NCBI GenBank assembly: GCA_039814715.1
Contig: JBCCAR010000001.1
Coordinates: forward strand, 179,160-243,159
Direction of reading: 5' to 3'
Length of the DNA: 64,000 nucleotides
Source of the DNA: CAKZYD01 sp039814715
GTDB taxonomy: Bacteria > Pseudomonadota > Alphaproteobacteria > Sphingomonadales > CAKZYD01
Shown: positions 62,389 to 64,000 of the stretch, in pieces
Numbering within the stretch: the first letter of the stretch is position 1
How the letters are laid out: every line of letters begins with the position of its first letter
Made by a program: the position numbers and the translations under genes
The notes under the pieces: model-generated
The model's input: only the letters and a program-made list of their open reading frames with translations
The model's database searches: none
What the model was told of the DNA's origin: nothing

Positions 62389-62886
62389 TTAAGCGAGCTC
62401 AAGGGCCCCTTCTAGGCCCTCAAGCATTGAGGCGACGGGGTTTGCAGCGCCTGCCTCGCCTTCTTCTTGCTGGTCCAGCATATGATTTTGGAGGCGCAGG
62501 GCGCGCTGGTACATGTTCAGCGATTGGTGCGACAAGATCACAACAGCGCGGGGCAAGCGGCGCAGGTCTCTGGGGTCAGAGGCGTTGCACAGGTCCAGGT
62601 CTTCCAGTTGCCGCTCGGGCTTGGAGACTTCTGCGAGCGTTATTTCACCAGCCGCATAGGCTTTGCGCACCATCGTCCAGCTGATGACATGCATCAAGCG
62701 CGTGGAAATGCGCAGGCTTTCAGCGGTATATAAGACCCGGTCAATGGGGCCGAGCTCGGCGCGGTCCATTTTAGAATGCGCGGCAAAATAAGACCGGCTT
62801 TCATCAGCCAAGGCAAGCGCTTGGCTATGCAGTTTATCGGCAATGGCCGGTTTGATAAACGCCCGCTCATCGGTTGCGAACGACAT
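62389..62886 (-). CDS. rcdA: RcdA-like regulator of CtrA degradation (DUF1465)
   Basis: 165 residues forming the DUF1465 helical bundle: ALADESRSYFAA, VLYTAESLRISTRLMHVISWTMVRKAYAAGEITLAE, then RDLRRLPRAVVILSHQSLNMYQRALRLQN and an acidic C-terminal tail. In Caulobacter RcdA delivers CtrA to ClpXP together with CpdR and PopA. GAGGG lies about 9 bp upstream of the ATG. Divergent from hsp20, with 243 bp between. Confidence 0.9.
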   Translation of the reverse strand: MSFATDERAFIKPAIADKLHSQALALADESRSYFAAHSKMDRAELGPIDRVLYTAESLRISTRLMHVISWTMVRKAYAAGEITLAEVSKPERQLEDLDLCNASDPRDLRRLPRAVVILSHQSLNMYQRALRLQNHMLDQQEEGEAGAANPVASMLEGLEGALELA

Positions 62887-62996
62887 GATACTACCCTCTT
62901 ACACTACTGTTTCACCGGGGAACTCTCCGGTATCAATAGAGACAATATTTCATAAAAATTGAACAAAATCAACACTTTAGTTCGTTTCGCTAAAGT

Positions 62997-63024
62997 CTTG
63001 AAATGTTCAAATTGATACCCATAT
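62997..63024 (+). promoter_or_regulatory. RpoH (sigma-32) promoter of hsp20
   Basis: CTTGAAA (62997-63003), 14-bp spacer, CCCATAT (63018-63024): close to the heat-shock consensus CTTGAAA-N11-16-CCCATNT. Transcription would start near 63031, giving an hsp20 leader of about 100 nt. Confidence 0.8.
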
Positions 63025-63034
63025 CCGACATGTA

Positions 63035-63129
63035 CGCAGCGCCTAGAAAGGGCTGCGGACATCAACGGCCCGGCCATGTTGGCGGGCCAAACATGAAAAA
63101 CGCATATCGCTTCATAGGAGGATATAACC
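63035..63129 (+). promoter_or_regulatory. ROSE-type RNA thermometer of hsp20
   Basis: Three successive hairpins: CGCAGC/GCTGCG (63035-63057), GGCCCGGCCA/TGGCGGGCC with one bulge (63067-63088), and a 3' hairpin ATATCGCT (63104-63111) pairing AGGATAT (63119-63125), which contains the ribosome-binding site. The UCGCU against AGGA with a bulged G is the defining ROSE motif (U-U/C-GCU). Heating should melt it and free translation of hsp20. Confidence 0.85.
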
Positions 63130-63585
63130 ATGCGTAGTTTTGACCTTTCCCCCCTGCTCCGCTCCAGTGTGGGCTTTGAAAATCTCAACCGTTTAGTCGA
63201 TGTCGCGTCCCGGCCGGACTATTCTGAGAGCGCCTACCCCCCGTATAATATTGAAAAGACGGGCGAGGATGAATACCGCGTGACGATGGCCGTTGCTGGC
63301 TTTAGCCGCGAGGACATCGACATTTCGGTGAAGGACACCGTGCTGACTATCAAAGCCAATGCCGGCGAAGAGGATGGCGAGCGGACCTTCCTGCACCGCG
63401 GTATCGCCAAGCGCGCCTTTGAGCGACGCTTCCATCTCGCCGACACTGTACGCGTTCAAGGCGCCAGCTTTGAAAACGGGCTCCTCAATGTGGAACTCGT
63501 GCGAGAAGTGCCTGAGCACAAAAAAGAGCGCCGGATTGAAATTGACGACGCCAAAGCGCAGCCAGTGCTCGAACAAGCGGCCTAA
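63130..63585 (+). CDS. Hsp20-family small heat-shock protein
   Basis: 151 residues. Alpha-crystallin domain from about 40 to 130: YPPYNIEKTGEDEYRVTMAVAGFSREDIDISVKD and the closing signature ASFENGLLNVELVREVPE. The N-terminal region SFDLSPLLRSSVGFENLNRLVD is IbpA-like, and the C-terminal tail lacks a clear IXI motif. It holds unfolding proteins for DnaK/ClpB. Control is doubly by heat: RpoH promoter and ROSE thermometer. Confidence 0.94.
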   Translation: MRSFDLSPLLRSSVGFENLNRLVDVASRPDYSESAYPPYNIEKTGEDEYRVTMAVAGFSREDIDISVKDTVLTIKANAGEEDGERTFLHRGIAKRAFERRFHLADTVRVQGASFENGLLNVELVREVPEHKKERRIEIDDAKAQPVLEQAA

Positions 63586-63623
63586 TCAGCCCATTCATCG
63601 CCCAGGCCTCGCCTGAGCGTGCG

Positions 63624-63660
63624 GCCGCCCGTGTGCCCCCGCGGGCGGCTTACTCATTTT
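63624..63660 (+). terminator. hsp20 terminator
   Basis: GCCGCCCG (63624-63631) and CGGGCGGC (63642-63649), followed by TTACTCATTTT. It lies between convergent hsp20 and the DUF1192 gene. Confidence 0.6.
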
Positions 63661-63853
63661 AAGACTTAAACAGGGCTTCAGCTGCACTTCGGTGGCTGGT
63701 TTTGCGAGCCATGTCGGCCTTGGTGCGCTCAATTTCGGCCGTGAGGGTCTTGATGCGTTCTTCAAGCTGCTCGATCGACAAGGGATCTAAGTCTTCTTTC
63801 ACAGCGGCCTCTAGCGCATCCCCCGTCTTGCGCGGTAGCTCTTCGTCAAACAT
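63659..63853 (-). CDS. DUF1192-family small protein
   Basis: 64 residues from ATG 63853 (GGGGAGG 10 bp upstream; in-frame starts at 63862 and beyond are too close to it). DUF1192 core: LDPLSIEQLEERIKTLTAEIERTKADMARKTSHRSAAEALFK, a single amphipathic coiled coil. Common in alphaproteobacteria next to quinone oxidoreductase-like genes; the function is unknown. Confidence 0.85.
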   Translation of the reverse strand: MFDEELPRKTGDALEAAVKEDLDPLSIEQLEERIKTLTAEIERTKADMARKTSHRSAAEALFKS

Positions 63854-63974
63854 CGCCTGCATCCTCCCCAAATTCCTCAAATAAAGACACGCGCCACCTA
63901 GGCAGATGGCGCCAGCGCAGCTATGAAGGCCATGGTGTCATTCGGCAGGGGGATTGGCAATGTCAGGAGTGCAT

Positions 63975-64000
63975 ATGCAGGCCATTCTATTTGATGGCAG
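63975..64000 (+). CDS. start of a gene, possibly quinone oxidoreductase-like
   Basis: ATG 63975 with CAGGAG upstream; only MQAILFDG is visible before the window ends. This opening and the DUF1192 neighbour resemble NAD(P)H:quinone oxidoreductases of the zinc-alcohol-dehydrogenase family, but the evidence is minimal. Confidence 0.35.

Overview
The window looks like the chromosome of a marine-type alphaproteobacterium of the Caulobacterales/Maricaulales (Hyphomonadaceae) kind. The evidence is an RcdA (DUF1465) gene of the CtrA cell-cycle system, a DUF1192 gene, an hsp20 gene behind an RpoH-type promoter and a ROSE thermometer, and three large TonB-dependent receptors. The assignment is inferred from gene content; no rRNA is present.

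Bases 1-29,000 are nutrient-acquisition genes. Two translationally coupled GT4 glycosyltransferases (minus strand, the second cut by the window edge) are followed by a TonB receptor-phoD pair behind a good Pho-box candidate. Next is an eight-gene minus-strand cluster: urtABCDE (urea ABC importer), a TonB receptor, and two exported ureohydrolases in tandem, of which the second has lost metal ligands. Divergent from urtA are a parvulin isomerase, a HupE/UreJ-type metal permease and a TPR-sulfotransferase. A third TonB receptor, a small membrane-anchored protein and an NCS1-permease/histidine-kinase fusion with its LuxR-type response regulator follow. Together these suggest periplasmic release of urea from a guanidino compound, urea import, metal supply and a transporter-like nitrogen sensor. 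No urease is in view.

Bases about 29,200-45,200 form a defence island on the minus strand: a 1,588-residue DUF4011-type helicase-nuclease, hsdR, hsdS, a HipA-like gene interrupted by two in-frame amber codons, a DUF3037 gene, hsdM and vapBC. Two tandem tyrosine recombinases, one frameshifted, lie at its right end. A CNBD-thioredoxin-reductase-like gene with no ordinary start codon and an enoyl-CoA hydratase follow.

Bases 47,984-58,910 are a 10.9-kb integrated element bounded by a 17-bp direct repeat of the 3' end of tRNA-Ile2(CAU). It has an integrase, an SF3 helicase beside an iteron-like inverted array, a lambda-like cos candidate, both terminase subunits, portal, a protease-capsid fusion, gpW-like and gpZ-like proteins, and no tail shaft, baseplate or lysis genes. 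This is the architecture of a capsid-forming phage satellite (cf-PICI type) and is the most interesting system here.

Bases 59,000-62,100 hold a RAYT transposase, REP-like repeats and a small operon with an HlyC-type acyltransferase. The window ends with rcdA, heat-shock-regulated hsp20, a DUF1192 gene and the first codons of a further gene.
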